From a virus, in the IMG/VR virus record IMGVR_UViG_3300028809_000053, positions 1-29,608 of that record: a DNA stretch of 29,608 nt; one strand, 5' to 3'. The first letter of the stretch is position 1; each line of letters begins with the position of its first letter. Shown here piece after piece: positions 19,818-27,329 of this stretch. The notes under the pieces were generated by a model, which was not told the origin of the DNA, did no database searches, and saw only the letters and a list, made by a program, of their open reading frames with translations. Position numbers and translations under genes: made by a program.

Positions 19818-20113
19818 GCCAACGCCGGGTCTCGATAGCGCCACAGTAGCGACTGCACTGCCTCGCTGATCGGGTCACCGCCTTCTCTATTGTCGAACAG
19901 CGCGCCCAGAACCAGAAGGATAGCGGACTTCACCAGCGCGGGGGCATCGGCATCGGTCCAACCGTGGTCAGGGCGTTTGATATAGTCGATGACGATATCG
20001 CTCGCTGCTTCGGCCTGAAATGTTACCGTTGCTGCAATATCCGCATCGTCAAACTCGTCCTCAGTCAGCCGCAGATGGACCCGCGCTTCTTCAAGGGTGA
20101 CGAGGGCGGCCAT
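19814..20113 (-). CDS. Head-tail connector (gp6-like adaptor)
   Basis: The 99-residue product starts MAALVTLEEARVHLRLTEDE and continues DIAATVTFQAEAASDIVIDY, LVKSAILLVLGALFDNREGG and EAVQSLLWRYRDPALA. This is the helical pattern of HK97 gp6-like connectors (PF05135, Phage_connect_1), which form the ring below the portal. It lies right after the collagen-like gene, overlapping its stop by one base, and overlaps the head closure gene by 4 bases. Confidence 0.88.
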   Translation of the reverse strand: MAALVTLEEARVHLRLTEDEFDDADIAATVTFQAEAASDIVIDYIKRPDHGWTDADAPALVKSAILLVLGALFDNREGGDPISEAVQSLLWRYRDPALA

Positions 20114-20862
20114 TACTTGGCGTCCTTTCCGTCGCGCCCCTTCTTGGCGCAGAGCGTGAAATCGCCGCCATCCGGCTTACCAGTAGTGCTGGCTTTGGCA
20201 CACCAGAGCGAACCGCCCCAAGTAACCGTGTCGCCCTCCTCGTAGGCCCGGCCCTCCTGCCAGACGCCCCGGTAGATCATAACGGGAAACGGAATCTGGA
20301 ACGCATACTCGGTATCGCCCTTGTCGAAGCTGAAACGGAGGGTGCGCCCATCCTCCATCAGGGTCAGACCGATGTCTTCCGGTCCCATGCCATCCCGGCC
20401 GTCCTTGCCGTCAGCGCCGGGACTTCCATCCCGGCCATCCTTGCCGACGACGAGACCAAGCTCCTTCATTCGACCATCAGTGAACGTGGCAACAAGGGCT
20501 CCGGTGCGATCGATCACCAAGTCGGCGATACCAGCGCCATCAACCCCCTTCTCGCCATCGAGTCCATCCCGGCCGTTCTTGCCGTCAGCGCCATCGCGCC
20601 CATCCTTGGGGACCGGAAGCGCCGCAACAGCCTCATGCACCAACTGCTTGACGAATTCCGGGTCAGCATCCTTGCCGTCGATGCCGTCTTTCCCCGGCTC
20701 GCCATCGGCACCCTTATCGCCGCGCTCGGGCTGCCTCGCCTCAAGCATTGCAATTCGCTCTTCCAGTTCGACATTGCGGGCGATCAACGGGGCCGTCGCC
20801 GCCTCAACATGCTGCTTTACGATGGCAGCCGTCGCCTCAGCGAGAGCCTTGGTGTCAAGCAT
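20113..20862 (-). CDS. Collagen-like Gly-X-Y protein with carbohydrate-module-like C-terminus
   Basis: The 249-residue product begins with a helix (about 1-45, possible coiled-coil trimeriser LIARNVELEERIAMLEARQ). Three Gly-X-Y runs follow at about 48-65, 88-110 and 140-160, rich in GKDG, GRDG and GADG triplets, split by short non-collagen segments. The C-terminal 197-249 (YRGVWQEGRAYEEGDTVTWG, SLWCAKASTTGKPDGGDFTL) resembles small carbohydrate-binding modules of the chitin-binding type and ends with another short GRDGKD. It sits between portal and connector, not in the tail fibre region. I expect a trimeric virion surface or neck appendage; location in the particle is inference. Confidence 0.8.
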   Translation of the reverse strand: MLDTKALAEATAAIVKQHVEAATAPLIARNVELEERIAMLEARQPERGDKGADGEPGKDGIDGKDADPEFVKQLVHEAVAALPVPKDGRDGADGKNGRDGLDGEKGVDGAGIADLVIDRTGALVATFTDGRMKELGLVVGKDGRDGSPGADGKDGRDGMGPEDIGLTLMEDGRTLRFSFDKGDTEYAFQIPFPVMIYRGVWQEGRAYEEGDTVTWGGSLWCAKASTTGKPDGGDFTLCAKKGRDGKDAK

Positions 20863-22216
20863 TCAAGGCCTCCCGCAAATCTTTCTCGTAGAGGGCCAGC
20901 GCAGCGCGGCGCGCTTCCTCGTTATCGTTGGCCCCCTGTTCAGCGGGCCCCGGTGTAGGTGTCGATGCTGTTCCGAACGGGTCTTCCTGCGCATCGCGTT
21001 TCGCCAGCGCGGCCAAGCTGTAATTCTGCTGCTGAAGATAGACAGCATCGCCGCCCTCGGTCGGCTTCTTGTCGAGCTTCGCTCGCATCTCGTCGATCTT
21101 GAGGATGCCGGCGCCTTCCTTCAGCACCTGCATCTGCGTCACGCTGTCCATGCGCAGCAGGTTGTCGATGTCGAACTCGGTCCCGAGCGCTTCACCGGTC
21201 GCAAGACCCTCATCGAGGCATAGCTCGATCGCCTCGATCAACACCTGAAGGCACTGCGAATAGTATTCTGTGTTAAGCGCCTGAACGTTGTTGTAGCTCG
21301 GCATATCGCCAACGCCGATCTTGTATGGCGGAACGTGATAGGTCGAGCAGATGACCTCGGCGGTCCACTTCAACTGCTCGATCAGCTGAGCGTCCGTCGA
21401 TTTCATCGACATCGCTTCGTACTTCAGCCCGTCACCCAAAACTGCCACCTTCCCCGCATTCGAGCCGGAGAAGTTCGCATCCCAATATTCCTTCAGTCGT
21501 GCAGCCGTCTCGTCGCTGATCGCCCCCGGCGCGGTCAGGATGCCCCCCGGACGCGCGCCGTTTTGGAACAACTTCGTGCTTGTGTTCTGAATTGCGATAC
21601 CCTGCGTTGCAGCAAGGCCATTCGCGAAGATCGGCGACAGACCCACCAGCGGATGGAAAAAGCAGTTGAAGCGGTCGTGGATTATCTCGCGCGCCGGCAC
21701 GACAACCTGTTCACCAACGCCGCTCAGATTGTCCGCGCGCAGTTCGTAGAACACTTCCCCGCTGTCGGAAACCATGGGCGTAACCAGATCAGGGGCAAGC
21801 ACATAAAGCCCAACGACGACGCCGCGCCCATCCCTACGCTTAAGAACGTAGGTGTTGCCCCGCTGGAGCTTCGACAGCACCCAGTTTTCGAAGAACTGAA
21901 TACGGTTCTGATAGCCATTCGGCTTTCGAAGCACCGGAGAGTAAGCAGGGTTCTTGACCTCGCTCCAAATCCCATCGCTATCCTGCGCAACCAGCTTGAC
22001 GCGTAGCTTCGAGATGTCGCTCGCGATCAAGGTCTGGCAGGCAAAGACCGCATGGTTTGCAAGGACACTTTCCGGACTGATAGGCGGAGCGTTCTGCTGC
22101 CATGCCCCGGGGAAATACTCACGGATGAACGGCCACCAGCCCCCACGCCCTTCAGCAACCGGGTTGAGTGATTTCTCTTGGCCTGTGCGGGTGATGGTGA
22201 AGCCGAACAACTTCAT
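20855..22216 (-). CDS. Portal protein, HK97 family
   Basis: The 453-residue product begins MKLFGFTITRTGQEKSLNPV and carries the HK97-type portal blocks (PF04860): VFACQTLIASDISKLRVKLV (about 57-76), PNGYQNRIQFFENWVLSKLQ, RGNTYVLKRRDGRG, HPLVGLSPIFANGLAA and PPYKIGVGDMPSYNNVQALN (about 298-317). It ends with a Glu/Ala-rich tail. The portal is the dodecameric DNA gate at one head vertex, docking terminase and then the connector. ATG 22216 overlaps the glycosyltransferase stop. Portal is separated from capsid by the accessory cassette, which is unusual because the two are commonly close. Confidence 0.93.
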   Translation of the reverse strand: MKLFGFTITRTGQEKSLNPVAEGRGGWWPFIREYFPGAWQQNAPPISPESVLANHAVFACQTLIASDISKLRVKLVAQDSDGIWSEVKNPAYSPVLRKPNGYQNRIQFFENWVLSKLQRGNTYVLKRRDGRGVVVGLYVLAPDLVTPMVSDSGEVFYELRADNLSGVGEQVVVPAREIIHDRFNCFFHPLVGLSPIFANGLAATQGIAIQNTSTKLFQNGARPGGILTAPGAISDETAARLKEYWDANFSGSNAGKVAVLGDGLKYEAMSMKSTDAQLIEQLKWTAEVICSTYHVPPYKIGVGDMPSYNNVQALNTEYYSQCLQVLIEAIELCLDEGLATGEALGTEFDIDNLLRMDSVTQMQVLKEGAGILKIDEMRAKLDKKPTEGGDAVYLQQQNYSLAALAKRDAQEDPFGTASTPTPGPAEQGANDNEEARRAALALYEKDLREALNA

Positions 22217-22926
22217 CAGGCGGCCTCCCTCTCACTCGTGATGCGATAGTTCAACCGGACGAACTTGTTGATGTGAACGAGCGACCAAGGTTTGAGCGTG
22301 CCGGGGAAGAATAGCACCCGCGGACTTGTCTCAGTCCGCATCGCTCGCGAGCCGTGCCAATGAACGCCGTCAGCTTCACTCCACGTTGCCTCGCCATATC
22401 CGAGGATATGCGCCAACCATGCTTGGTCCGACCCGGTGTAGAGTTGCCCGGCTTCGATCGCCCCTTCCGGAGTGAACTTTTCGTACACCTGTGGCCTGCA
22501 ACCGGCCGTCATCAAGATCATGCTGCCATTGTACGGGCGGTTCGGCGCTGTCCCCTTGAAGATAACCAGATCATCCGAGCGATCGAACAGCGGGTCGAGC
22601 GAGCCACCGATTACGACGTCCAGATCCATGCAGACGAAGCGCTTGCCGAATATGGTGGCTGCGTCGCGGCGGAACATCGCCAGCCGGCGAAAGCAGCTCG
22701 GCCGCCCGTTGGCCCATCGCGGCGTCGTCACATCCTCAAATTCACCCGGAGGGGTGATGATCCTGACCCGCGGATCGATTCCCCTCGGCATATTCGTCAC
22801 GCATGCCAGTTCGTGCGGCATGGACAGGTTCCGCGCGACCATCGACGCCCAGATGTTCACATGCTCGGCGGTGTACGCCGTACGACCGTTCGGCTGCTTC
22901 CACAGCCAAGTGACGATACGAATCAC
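22216..22926 (-). CDS. Putative GT-A type glycosyltransferase
   Basis: The 236-residue product begins MIRIVTWLWKQPNGRTAYTA, then EHVNIWASMVARNLSMPHEL and ACVTNMPRGIDPRVRIITPP, and has a DxD-type metal site, Asp101-Leu-Asp103, in FVCMDLDVVIGGSLDPLF. This pattern fits a family of phage- and prophage-borne GT-A glycosyltransferases that I recognise by its HVN start and CxDLDxVI block. The sugar donor and acceptor are unknown. A GTG start at 22926 overlaps the methyltransferase stop (GTGA), placing it firmly in the same operon as portal. It may add sugar to a virion protein or to host surface glycan. Confidence 0.75.
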   Translation of the reverse strand: MIRIVTWLWKQPNGRTAYTAEHVNIWASMVARNLSMPHELACVTNMPRGIDPRVRIITPPGEFEDVTTPRWANGRPSCFRRLAMFRRDAATIFGKRFVCMDLDVVIGGSLDPLFDRSDDLVIFKGTAPNRPYNGSMILMTAGCRPQVYEKFTPEGAIEAGQLYTGSDQAWLAHILGYGEATWSEADGVHWHGSRAMRTETSPRVLFFPGTLKPWSLVHINKFVRLNYRITSEREAA

Positions 22927-23825
22927 GCGGCTTTAGCCATCAGCTTGAACAGCGGCGCGTAGCGGACCACAAAATCAGGACGGTTTACGCGTAGGTATTC
23001 CCATTTCGCAATGATCTCCGGGCGTTGATCGGCCCAGATGCGATAAAGCAGTTCAGCACCATCCTTCGGATGGCCGATGTCGCAGAGGAACATTGCCGCT
23101 CCGCACGCAAACAGGCCACGCTTCTCTTGCGGGACAAACTCAAACCAGTACGACCACGCCGCCTCAATCTCGGTCGTGGTCCATGTCGACAAGGACAGCG
23201 ACCTGAGCGAGACCTCATCGGCGCTCCACTGTGACTTGACCCGGAACACCAATGTCGTCCCCGGCACCACCGCTTCGACGAACTCGATGTGATGCCGAAG
23301 CCGGTACAGGCACGCCGGGATTTCGTAGCTCGGGAAGTGGCAGAAATCCTGCCACGCCATGATCGAACCCGGCTGAAGCGCTTCCCGTAGCTCGGTCAGC
23401 ACCGGAGAAATCTGCGGCACCCGTTTAGGCGCGTCGGTAATCAGCACGGCAATCGGGCCGCCCGTCCACTTCAAGTCCTCAATCTGACCTGGGTGAACGT
23501 CCACATACTCGATCATCGGGCCGAGATTGGCCCGGAACTGCTGAAGGCTAGGCCCGATCGGGATTGCCCCACCGTGCTTCTTGTAGAACGCCTCCACCTT
23601 TCGCGCGTGACCGGGCTTCGACAGGAACTTGTCATAGACCTGCGCCTTGCGGTCGATGCCCGAGTCCCGGATGCCCGCCGCGATATAGGCGGTGGATGCT
23701 CCCAGCCACGCGCCAAACTCGACAATCGCACCCTCACCGGCCTCCTTGGCCAGCCGATAGTAGAGCGCGCGCTCGGCATCGGTCGTCATCGCCGGGATAG
23801 GCTTCACGCCTTCGAGTGAGTGCAT
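22923..23825 (-). CDS. Class I SAM-dependent methyltransferase with C-terminal extension
   Basis: The 300-residue product has the SAM-binding motif I in IVEFGAWLGASTAYIAAGI (residues 34-52; Glu36, Gly38, Gly42). Further Rossmann strands follow: KAQVYDKFLSK, ITDAPKR (about 130-136) and GSIMAWQDFCHFPSYEIPAC (about 153-172). The layout resembles the TylF/MycF-like or Methyltransf_24 class that methylates sugars and small molecules. Residues 200-300 form an extra helical part (EAAWSYWFEFVPQEKRGLFA) with no clear match. It is encoded between the glycosyltransferase and the ParB-like gene. The substrate is unknown; sugar O-methylation is plausible from context. Confidence 0.75.
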   Translation of the reverse strand: MHSLEGVKPIPAMTTDAERALYYRLAKEAGEGAIVEFGAWLGASTAYIAAGIRDSGIDRKAQVYDKFLSKPGHARKVEAFYKKHGGAIPIGPSLQQFRANLGPMIEYVDVHPGQIEDLKWTGGPIAVLITDAPKRVPQISPVLTELREALQPGSIMAWQDFCHFPSYEIPACLYRLRHHIEFVEAVVPGTTLVFRVKSQWSADEVSLRSLSLSTWTTTEIEAAWSYWFEFVPQEKRGLFACGAAMFLCDIGHPKDGAELLYRIWADQRPEIIAKWEYLRVNRPDFVVRYAPLFKLMAKAA

Positions 23826-24286
23826 ACGACCTTTCCAGCGATCCGGGCCAACCCCAGCACCTGCGCCATCGCGAGGCGATGATTGCCCTGGTTCCCGATG
23901 AATATTTCCCCGTCGCGGCCGATCAGCAGCGTGGGCAGTGGGCCAGCTTCGACGAAGAAACCGCGGTGCTTCATGTCTTCGAACATGCCGTCAACGCGGC
24001 TGTAGTACTGCGCAAGCAGCGCCTTCATAGACCAGCATCCCCGGACGCTTTCCCGCCGTGCGATCCGGGCGGCATAGGCGTTGCGGAACAGATCAGTTTC
24101 TTCCCAGCGTGCGCCGTCTTGATAGCGCTGCGCTATGGCCCGATGCTTTACCGCATCCGATAGGGCGAAGCGGCGCGTTCGGTCCCAATCTCCGCCGACT
24201 GACCCTTGAAGGTCATCGATCGGCGAAATCTTGAACCGGACTAGCCGAGGATCAATCCATAACTCCGACGACGATCTCGTCGCCAT
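23804..24286 (-). CDS. ParB-like domain protein (160 aa)
   Basis: The C-terminal part, LLIGRDGEIFIGNQGNHRLA (about 120-139), then MAQVLGLARIAGKVVCTHSK, matches the ParB/sulfiredoxin-like fold in which a GxHR loop binds nucleotide; here it is Gly134-Asn-His136-Arg137. The first 110 residues are helical and basic with no known match. Proteins of this type appear in sugar- or cell-surface gene clusters beside methyltransferases, so it need not act in DNA partition. It overlaps its upstream neighbour by 35 bases; I kept ATG 24286 because no later start retains the whole frame. Confidence 0.6.
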   Translation of the reverse strand: MATRSSSELWIDPRLVRFKISPIDDLQGSVGGDWDRTRRFALSDAVKHRAIAQRYQDGARWEETDLFRNAYAARIARRESVRGCWSMKALLAQYYSRVDGMFEDMKHRGFFVEAGPLPTLLIGRDGEIFIGNQGNHRLAMAQVLGLARIAGKVVCTHSKA

Positions 24287-24818
24287 CGGTCAATTCCTTC
24301 ACAATGCGATAGCCATGGCGCTCAAGCAGGTCGCGCATGCCCTCTAGCGAGGCGTAGCGGTTGAACTCGCCCAGCGGTACGTGCGGCGTTCCGCGCCTCC
24401 AGTTATCGGCGCGGTTGCGATTGCCGCAGAGAACGACGGTGGGAACGCGCTTTGCGATTTCAGCGAACACGGCGTCGATCGTCTCGCGTAAGTAATAGAT
24501 CATCCGCACTGCGACGAGGGTGTCTTTGCCGTCGAGAAGCGAGAAGTCGTCGGAGATACCGGCGTTTACGAACTCAACACTCTCCACGCCCCATTTTCGG
24601 GCCAGTTTCAGCGCCTCGGCGTACCGCTCAGGGTTCCGCTCCACGGCGGTTACCTCAAGCCCCCCTTTGGCAAGCAGCAGAGCCAGAACGCCTTCGGCAG
24701 AGCCGATCTCGACTACCCGTTGGCCGGTAACGTAAGGCAGGATGCGGGTGTACTTATCGGGCACCACGCCGCCTTGGATGGCGGCCGCATTCTTTCGGTA
24801 GGCAAGGCTCGCCGTCAC
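24252..24818 (-). CDS. Class I SAM-dependent methyltransferase (188 aa)
   Basis: A GTG start at 24818 overlaps the preceding stop (GTGA). The 188-residue product has a clean Rossmann-type motif I, VVEIGSAEGVLALLLA (35-50; Glu37, Gly39, Gly43), and acidic Glu59-type motif II in EVTAVERNPERYAEAL (about 55-70). Next are IYYLRETIDAVFAEIAKRVP and VVLCGNRNRADNWRRG. Its start MTASLAYRKNAAAIQGGVVP, with PDKYTRILPYVTG, resembles methyltransferases of sugar and lipid clusters rather than DNA methylases; no N-P-P-Y or C5 motif is present. Substrate unknown. Confidence 0.75.
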   Translation of the reverse strand: MTASLAYRKNAAAIQGGVVPDKYTRILPYVTGQRVVEIGSAEGVLALLLAKGGLEVTAVERNPERYAEALKLARKWGVESVEFVNAGISDDFSLLDGKDTLVAVRMIYYLRETIDAVFAEIAKRVPTVVLCGNRNRADNWRRGTPHVPLGEFNRYASLEGMRDLLERHGYRIVKELTDGDEIVVGVMD

Positions 24819-25099
24819 GCTGCGGCGATCTTCTCGCGCAGAGTAGCGGCATCCCAGCCGTTAAAAGGATTCTTGCCCAGCTTCTCGCGATACTCTGCGC
24901 GCAGGGCGGTCAGATCTTCACCAGCGGGCTTTGGCGCTTCAGCCATCGTGCGTTGGCGCGGTGGTGCGCTCTCGGTCGCGCGGCCTAGGGCAAGCATCTC
25001 GCGTGCCATCGGGCCGGATACAAGAACGGGCTTGCCGGCCGTCAGCATCCGGGTTCCGTAGCGCCCAGTGCGCGTAGGATAGACTGTCCGGTGGGCCAT
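24815..25099 (-). CDS. Small head-region protein (94 aa)
   Basis: GAGGAGACGGGC precedes ATG 25099. The 94-residue product begins MAHRTVYPTRTGRYGTRMLT and contains AGKPVLVSGPMAREMLALGR, then a Pro-rich linker, and ends LGKNPFNGWDAATLREKIAA. That C-terminal NPFxGWDxxTLREKI block recurs in small phage proteins next to capsid genes as I remember them and may be a tethering or DNA-binding helix pair. It lies right after the capsid gene, where decoration or head-completion proteins can be found. A decoration role is only suggested by location. Confidence 0.6.
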   Translation of the reverse strand: MAHRTVYPTRTGRYGTRMLTAGKPVLVSGPMAREMLALGRATESAPPRQRTMAEAPKPAGEDLTALRAEYREKLGKNPFNGWDAATLREKIAAA

Positions 25100-25121
25100 G
25101 CCCGTCTCCTCACAAGAATGT

Positions 25122-25147
25122 GGGCGGCGAGCCGAAACCCGCCGCCC
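25122..25147 (-). terminator. Hairpin just after the capsid gene
   Basis: GGGCGGCG and CGCCGCCC (25122-25129 and 25140-25147) form a perfect 8-bp stem with a 10-base loop, 7 bases after the capsid stop. No T-run follows on the minus strand, so it is more likely a partial terminator or a 3' mRNA-stabilising hairpin that lets capsid mRNA exceed downstream mRNA. Confidence 0.5.
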
Positions 25148-25154
25148 TTTAGGA

Positions 25155-26600
25155 TCAGCTCAGGTCGTTGACTGCGCCGCCCCAGGCCACGCCGGTCAGA
25201 TAGGCAACTGCCGAAGTACGGCGGCGCGCCCAGTTGATCGTGCGCTCGGCGAGGAAGCCGACGCTGTTGGTCTGCCACAGCGAGACGGTCGACGCCGCCG
25301 TACCGGGAACCACGCCGATCGAGTCACCCGTCAGCGAACTGTCGAGCATTTCGACCGAAGCCTCGCGGCTCATGTCGAGACGGATGCCGCCTTCGTCCGC
25401 CAGATAAACGTCCGAAGCGTTGATCATCGCCACAACGCCAGCCGGGACATGCTCCGACGTAATCACGGGGATGCCGAGCAGCATGCCGCCGTTCATGCCG
25501 ATGCCGTTGAACTCGCTCTGACCGAGCGCGTTCACCATCATCGACAGGGCGAGCGCCGTATCCGAACGCATCACGAGGACACCGGTCGTCGGCGGGTTAT
25601 TCGCCGCGATGTATTCGTTCAGCAGCGAGCGGATGTCCGCACGAACATCGTCCGCGTCACCCGTGCCCGACGCCGCCGCATGCGGAGCGCCGTTCGTGAT
25701 CGAGGCCGGCGAAACGCCAGCGCTTGCCGTCTTGGCCGGGTTGATGAAGTCGATATCCAGACGGGCCTTCAGGGCTTCCGCCAGCTGATCGCGGACGATC
25801 GCCTCGGCCGAAGGCGAAGAATCGCGGATGACCTCATCGGTCAGGACCGCGATGTTCGCGACTTTCAGCGGCTCCAGGGTCGTACGGGCAAAGTCGAACG
25901 AAGTCAGAGGTTTTGCCTTGCCCTCGCCTACCCAGTAGCCCTCGCCGCCAGCCGTCTGGCTGATCAACGGAACTCGGAACGGAACTCGGCGCAGCGACGG
26001 AATGCCGTTCGTGCCGAACTTGCCGAGGATCGTCATCGGGCGCAGGAACGACACGAAGTCAGCGAAGGCCGAAGTCGTGTCGCCGACCAGATCCTCCGCC
26101 CAGCTTCCCGATTGGGTCGAGCCTGCAGGAACTTCCGCCTTCTCGATCGCCTGGAAACCGCGGTCTGCGAGGTTCTTCAGCGTGCCGAAGGCGTTGCTGT
26201 CCTCGCCATAACGGATGCCGGCGAGGCGAGCCGCGTCGTGGACGTTGCCCTTGGCCATGCCGAAGCATTTGACGAGGCGGGCAAAGCCAATGCCCGGATC
26301 CAGCTTGGGCTGGGTCTTGACCTGAATCTGTCCCTGACGGGTACCGGCGCCTTCATCGGCCTTCTGGCCAGCGACCGGCGTCAGCTTGGTCGTGTCGATC
26401 GAGGTCTTCTCCATCGAGCGGAGACGCTTCAGGTGCGCGTCGATCGCCTCGATCTGCTCCTGATTGTCGTCGAACTCCTCGGTCTGTGAGGCATCGAGGG
26501 TCGAGCCCTCGCCCGCAGCCTTTTCCATGATGGTGGCGTTGGCGGCCACCAGCGACGCGCGCTTCGTCTCGAAGGCGCCGATCTGCTCAGCGTAGTTCAT
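25155..26600 (-). CDS. Major capsid protein, HK97 fold
   Basis: The 481-residue product begins MNYAEQIGAFETKRASLVAA and has a charged helical N-terminal about 100 residues (DNQEQIEAIDAHLKRLRSME), the scaffold-like delta domain usually cut off by the prohead protease. Capsid-fold blocks follow: VGEGKAKPLTSFDFARTTLE and KVANIAVLTDEVIRDSSPSA (about 255-275), SLLNEYIAANNPPTTGVLVM and GGMLLGIPVITSEHVPAGVV (about 380-400). It matches PF05065. ATG 26600 was preferred to the open frame up to 26636, because that extension (MRRRPSLRWKII) is basic and atypical. The predicted cleavage point cannot be fixed from sequence alone. Confidence 0.92.
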   Translation of the reverse strand: MNYAEQIGAFETKRASLVAANATIMEKAAGEGSTLDASQTEEFDDNQEQIEAIDAHLKRLRSMEKTSIDTTKLTPVAGQKADEGAGTRQGQIQVKTQPKLDPGIGFARLVKCFGMAKGNVHDAARLAGIRYGEDSNAFGTLKNLADRGFQAIEKAEVPAGSTQSGSWAEDLVGDTTSAFADFVSFLRPMTILGKFGTNGIPSLRRVPFRVPLISQTAGGEGYWVGEGKAKPLTSFDFARTTLEPLKVANIAVLTDEVIRDSSPSAEAIVRDQLAEALKARLDIDFINPAKTASAGVSPASITNGAPHAAASGTGDADDVRADIRSLLNEYIAANNPPTTGVLVMRSDTALALSMMVNALGQSEFNGIGMNGGMLLGIPVITSEHVPAGVVAMINASDVYLADEGGIRLDMSREASVEMLDSSLTGDSIGVVPGTAASTVSLWQTNSVGFLAERTINWARRRTSAVAYLTGVAWGGAVNDLS

Positions 26601-26655
26601 GATGATTTTCCATCTAAGGGAGGGGCGGCGCCTCACGGCGCGAGCCCGCGTTGGA

Positions 26656-27321
26656 CTATTTCGCGAGCCGCTTGATATCGCGGATCACGAAAGGTTTTGC
26701 CCTGTCGCGGGCGGGCGCTTCCAGCTTCACGACGCGCACGGTCTTGCCAATCGCGGCGGGCGCTTCGGGTTGCGGAATTTCAGGTTCAGGGACGCCAGCC
26801 TCTTTTCGCGCCTCGGCGTCTAGCGCCTTGATCGCTCTCATATAGGCAGCGTCGCCCATGGATTTGACGGCTGTGATAAGGGCATCGCTGTTCGCAGGGA
26901 TCGTCACCGCGCTCAGCTCATACACCTCGGTTTCGGAGAACCGGATTCCGCCGTTCTCCATGAAGCTGTACTCGATCGGCCTGAACCCGATGCTGACCGC
27001 TCGCACTAGCTCGGTCTTGATCGAATCCCACGCCAGTTGAAGCAAGTCCTTCAGCGACTGCGATTCAACCGCGTTCGGATGGAGAAGTTGGGCCTCAAAC
27101 CCAATCCCGTTCTTTGTGGGCTTGTCGAAGACGACCTTGCCGATGGGTTGGTCGTGTCGATGCTGCCAGAGGAACGCCAGCGGGTTCTTGAATTTCACGC
27201 CCATGGGATCGACGATATCGCCCATGCGATCGACTTCAGGGGTCGTCGCAATGCCGCGGACGATGCGCTTCTCCTCATCGACCGATTTGATCGTGAGACT
27301 GGAATAAGCCCTGCTCTGCAT
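26656..27321 (-). CDS. Prohead protease, HK97 family (S78)
   Basis: The 221-residue product begins MQSRAYSSLTIKSVDEEKRI, with VRGIATTPEVDRMGDIVDPM. The catalytic His is in FLWQHRHDQPIGK (His54 or His56) and the catalytic Ser is Ser110 in VRAVSIGF, both in the order expected for peptidase family S78 (PF04586). It cleaves the delta domain of the capsid protein during prohead maturation. A Pro/Glu-rich linker (about 180-195) precedes a basic tail. AGGAGGCCCC before ATG 27321 decides the start; the frame to 27459 overlaps the terminase end. Confidence 0.92.
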   Translation of the reverse strand: MQSRAYSSLTIKSVDEEKRIVRGIATTPEVDRMGDIVDPMGVKFKNPLAFLWQHRHDQPIGKVVFDKPTKNGIGFEAQLLHPNAVESQSLKDLLQLAWDSIKTELVRAVSIGFRPIEYSFMENGGIRFSETEVYELSAVTIPANSDALITAVKSMGDAAYMRAIKALDAEARKEAGVPEPEIPQPEAPAAIGKTVRVVKLEAPARDRAKPFVIRDIKRLAK

Positions 27322-27329
27322 GGGGCCTC

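Noticed and set aside
20395-20720. Possible short-repeat or CRISPR-like array
   Set aside because: The repeats are Gly-Asp/Lys codons of the collagen-like protein, in frame and unequal; there are no constant repeats with unique spacers.
20321-21223. 300-residue plus-strand frame opposite the collagen-like and portal genes
   Set aside because: Ser/Pro/Arg repeats simply mirror the Gly-X-Y codons on the other strand.
23804-24286. ParB partition protein of a plasmid-like prophage
   Set aside because: Only the ParB-like fold segment is present, without ParA, the DNA-binding part or parS-like repeats; context is a sugar/methyl-transfer cassette.
25098-26489. 463-residue plus-strand frame opposite the capsid gene
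   Set aside because: Arg/His-rich shadow of the capsid gene caused by high G+C; no motif or ribosome site.
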